From Candidatus Bathyarchaeota archaeon A05DMB-2 (GTDB lineage: Archaea > Thermoproteota > Bathyarchaeia > Bathyarchaeales > Bathycorpusculaceae), in contig JAAKEZ010000001.1 of assembly GCA_018475625.1 (NCBI GenBank), forward strand, positions 297,289 to 361,288: a stretch of DNA of 64,000 nucleotides. The letters are read 5' to 3'. The notes under the pieces are model-generated. The model saw only the letters and a list, made by a program, of their open reading frames with translations, was not told where the DNA came from and searched no databases. Shown here piece after piece: positions 62,558-64,000 of this stretch. Position numbers and translations under genes: made by a program. How positions within the stretch are numbered: the first letter of the stretch is position 1; the number at the start of each line of letters is the position of its first letter.

Positions 62558-63565
62558 TCAGAGGAGCCAAATGTACTCTTCCTCTGAAGTTGCGGTTCCG
62601 ACCACAACTTGGTAGTGGACAGCGCCTGTTTTGATTTCTTCGACGCGTTCCAGTTGCCCGGCGACTTTGATTTGGTTGCCCTGTCGGGCGACGTTGCGGT
62701 AGCAGCCGATGTTGGAGACAACGCGGTCAGGAATCTTGTCCAACGGCAACTCCGACTCGGCATCTAAGGGATGGTAAGCTGTGATTTTGTAGGTGGCGGG
62801 GCGGAACATGGTTTCCGAGTCATCGCTGACAGTGCACTGGAACCTGACGGGGGCGATAGAACTGAAGCGATACATGCCGTACCAAGTTTTAACTTCTTCG
62901 GGCTTACGTGTGGCGTTGTACATGAATATTTTGCCTCGATAACGTCCCTGAAATTTCCGTGTAGCGTCCAAGCGATTACTTATGATGTAGCTGAGCTTGC
63001 CAGCGTTGACAAGCCTGGCGATGGCCTCTTCCACGGCACGGAAGTTCTGCGAACCATAGACCACGAAGTCTATGTCGCTTTCGGGCGCGTGCATATTTAA
63101 AGCTATAGAACCGTGAATCCCCAAATCTTCCATACCAACGCCTGACTCGTCAGAAATTAAGTGAATAAGGTCAAGCGCCATCCGCTGCAGTTCGTCAGGG
63201 TTTTTCATCTCCATCAAGGCTTTCAGGCGGTCTTTGGGCACAAACACCCGTTCAATATGGTCTAACGGCGCCGTTATCAACTCCTTGTTTCTTAGATAGC
63301 AGTAGTAGAGATAATCGGGGAAGTTCTTGCGAAACGTTTGAATGAAAGTTTGATAATTTTTCGCCGTGTAAAGCTTCTCGGCGCGGAACAATTGCTTGTC
63401 ACCGTACTTCCATGTGCGTTCCAGCATTTCAACGTTGAAGAATGGTTTGAATTCGGCTGGGATGTACTTGAGGAACGCGAAGACACGGTTTTTTGGGTGC
63501 TCGTATCCGAAGGTGTTGAAGATGAAGCCTTCCCGAGTTACGAAGGTGTCCCCGTCTGCTGGAAT
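62558..63565 (-). CDS. Nucleotidyltransferase-fold protein, paralogue 3 (start unclear)
   Basis: The core has GS in [10 protein letters not shown] and D, D in [10 protein letters not shown]; the C-terminal part reads [19 protein letters not shown]. The first ATG is at 63427, but the frame continues upstream with clear family sequence ([19 protein letters not shown], then [17 protein letters not shown]), matching the N-termini of paralogues 1 and 2. No ATG, GTG or TTG opens this extension; I give the ATT at 63565 as the nearest possible start. A lost base or an unusual start must explain it. Confidence 0.65.
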   Translation of the reverse strand: MPADGDTFVTREGFIFNTFGYEHPKNRVFAFLKYIPAEFKPFFNVEMLERTWKYGDKQLFRAEKLYTAKNYQTFIQTFRKNFPDYLYYCYLRNKELITAPLDHIERVFVPKDRLKALMEMKNPDELQRMALDLIHLISDESGVGMEDLGIHGSIALNMHAPESDIDFVVYGSQNFRAVEEAIARLVNAGKLSYIISNRLDATRKFQGRYRGKIFMYNATRKPEEVKTWYGMYRFSSIAPVRFQCTVSDDSETMFRPATYKITAYHPLDAESELPLDKIPDRVVSNIGCYRNVARQGNQIKVAGQLERVEEIKTGAVHYQVVVGTATSEEEYIWLL

Positions 63566-63837
63566 CCAATCTTGTGTCGCCGTTTTGAAACACCGCGAAT
63601 ATGATTAAGCTAAAGACTAAAAAAGCTATTGCAGAAAACGATAAGGAGAGAGGTCTCTTTAGGGCTTAATTATGCTTTAAATAAAGGAGAGGCTATCCTC
63701 CGAGATCAAACGGTTTCTACCACCTCAATTCTGCCCTACTTAATCTATAAAAAAGCCAGACATTTAATCCACGCACAGGCAACAATCCACGCTTCACGCA
63801 GGTTTCACCAAATATCGCTCAGACACCACCCGAACCC
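63566..63837. other. Region between paralogue 3 and the rRNA 3' end
   Basis: No protein gene is supported. Sequence near 63,770-63,805 contains repeated CCACGC strings and may belong to the rRNA processing stem. A plus-strand open frame running into the rRNA is spurious. Confidence 0.4.
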
Positions 63838-64000
63838 TACACCTCAGGCGGTTGGTGGCCGCAGGCTGAACTGGTCGACCGAAGTCTTCCAGCGTACACC
63901 CCGGCTCCATCAAACCCATCTTTTATGGGAGCCCTCGTCCCGATGAACGGGAATGGCTGCCTCTTTTCGGGAGAGGCTTCGAGCTTAGATGCTTTCAGCT
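63838..64000 (-). rRNA. 23S ribosomal RNA, 3' end (partial)
   Basis: Reading the minus strand from the right edge gives GCTGAAAGCATCTAAGC followed by CGAAGCC, a universally conserved block near the 3' end of 23S rRNA, then GGGTGTACGC and TTCAGCCTGC as in archaeal 23S ends. The gene continues beyond the window. The 3' boundary is estimated by analogy to archaeal ends and may be off by some 10-20 bases. Confidence 0.88.

Noticed and set aside
63629..63946. A 105-codon plus-strand frame at the right end
   Set aside because: It reads through conserved 23S rRNA sequence on the opposite strand.
1..64000. CRISPR array
   Set aside because: No regularly spaced direct repeats and no cas genes were seen anywhere in the window.

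Overview
The window is archaeal and most like a Bathyarchaeia-type (Candidatus Bathyarchaeota) genome. That placement is an inference from gene content and archaeal-style neighbourhoods (enolase / uS2 / MEMO1, proteasome beta / aCPSF1, split GMP synthase, aIF5B, SepF, Fwd plus Mch), from TATA boxes ahead of genes, and from many secreted proteins with a C-terminal membrane anchor. The right edge enters a 23S rRNA gene on the minus strand. One intact tRNA (tRNA-Cys, GCA) was found.

Layout. 1-5.8 kb: an ABC-2 exporter (partial ATPase, permease, a sensor-permease fusion and a free sensor-like protein) facing two tandem paralogous anchored proteins and a small secreted Gly/Tyr-rich protein. 6-12 kb: an accessory block with a COG2401-like ABC-ATPase/acetyltransferase, a phage-type large terminase, a DUF2190-like protein and a coiled-coil protein, then a DUF4382-like surface protein, a membrane-bound winged-helix protein and an orphan tRNA 3' fragment that looks like an integration scar. 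12-17 kb: a beta-propeller fused to a membrane glycosyltransferase, and a 674-residue charged-helix protein with Cys clusters at both ends. 17-21 kb: a compact end-joining operon (LigD-type polymerase, Ku, ligase-phosphoesterase, DUF72). 21-31 kb: a frameshifted zinc-ribbon gene, a TrmB regulator divergent from a large surface protein, a candidate pseudoknotted RNA, a BlaI/M56-peptidase pair, a MacB-like ABC system and a YVTN propeller protein. 31-32.3 kb: gene remnants, a MazEF-like toxin-antitoxin pair and tRNA-Cys.

32.5-52 kb is mainly core genome: MEMO1, uS2, enolase, two NosD-like beta-helix surface proteins (one frameshifted), small membrane proteins, aIF5B, the GMP synthase ATPase subunit, a frameshifted restriction-endonuclease-like gene, a MoaD-like carrier, proteasome beta, aCPSF1, SepF, a PPP phosphatase with a coiled-coil partner, and an ECF S-component. 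52-58.5 kb is a one-directional C1 operon (CitG-like protein, FwdD, FwdB, FwdA, FwdC, Mch) for reducing CO2 to formylmethanofuran and for methenyl-H4MPT chemistry. 58.6-63.6 kb carries three paralogous nucleotidyltransferase-fold proteins around a DUF3796/HTH pair and a PAP2-type membrane protein.

Several genes carry a single reading-frame break, some at homopolymers, so assembly error and real decay must be separated before the broken genes are interpreted. The strongest candidates for something unusual are the terminase/COG2401 cassette, the end-joining operon with a ligase-phosphoesterase fusion, the pseudoknotted RNA near 25.6 kb, and the nucleotidyltransferase family.
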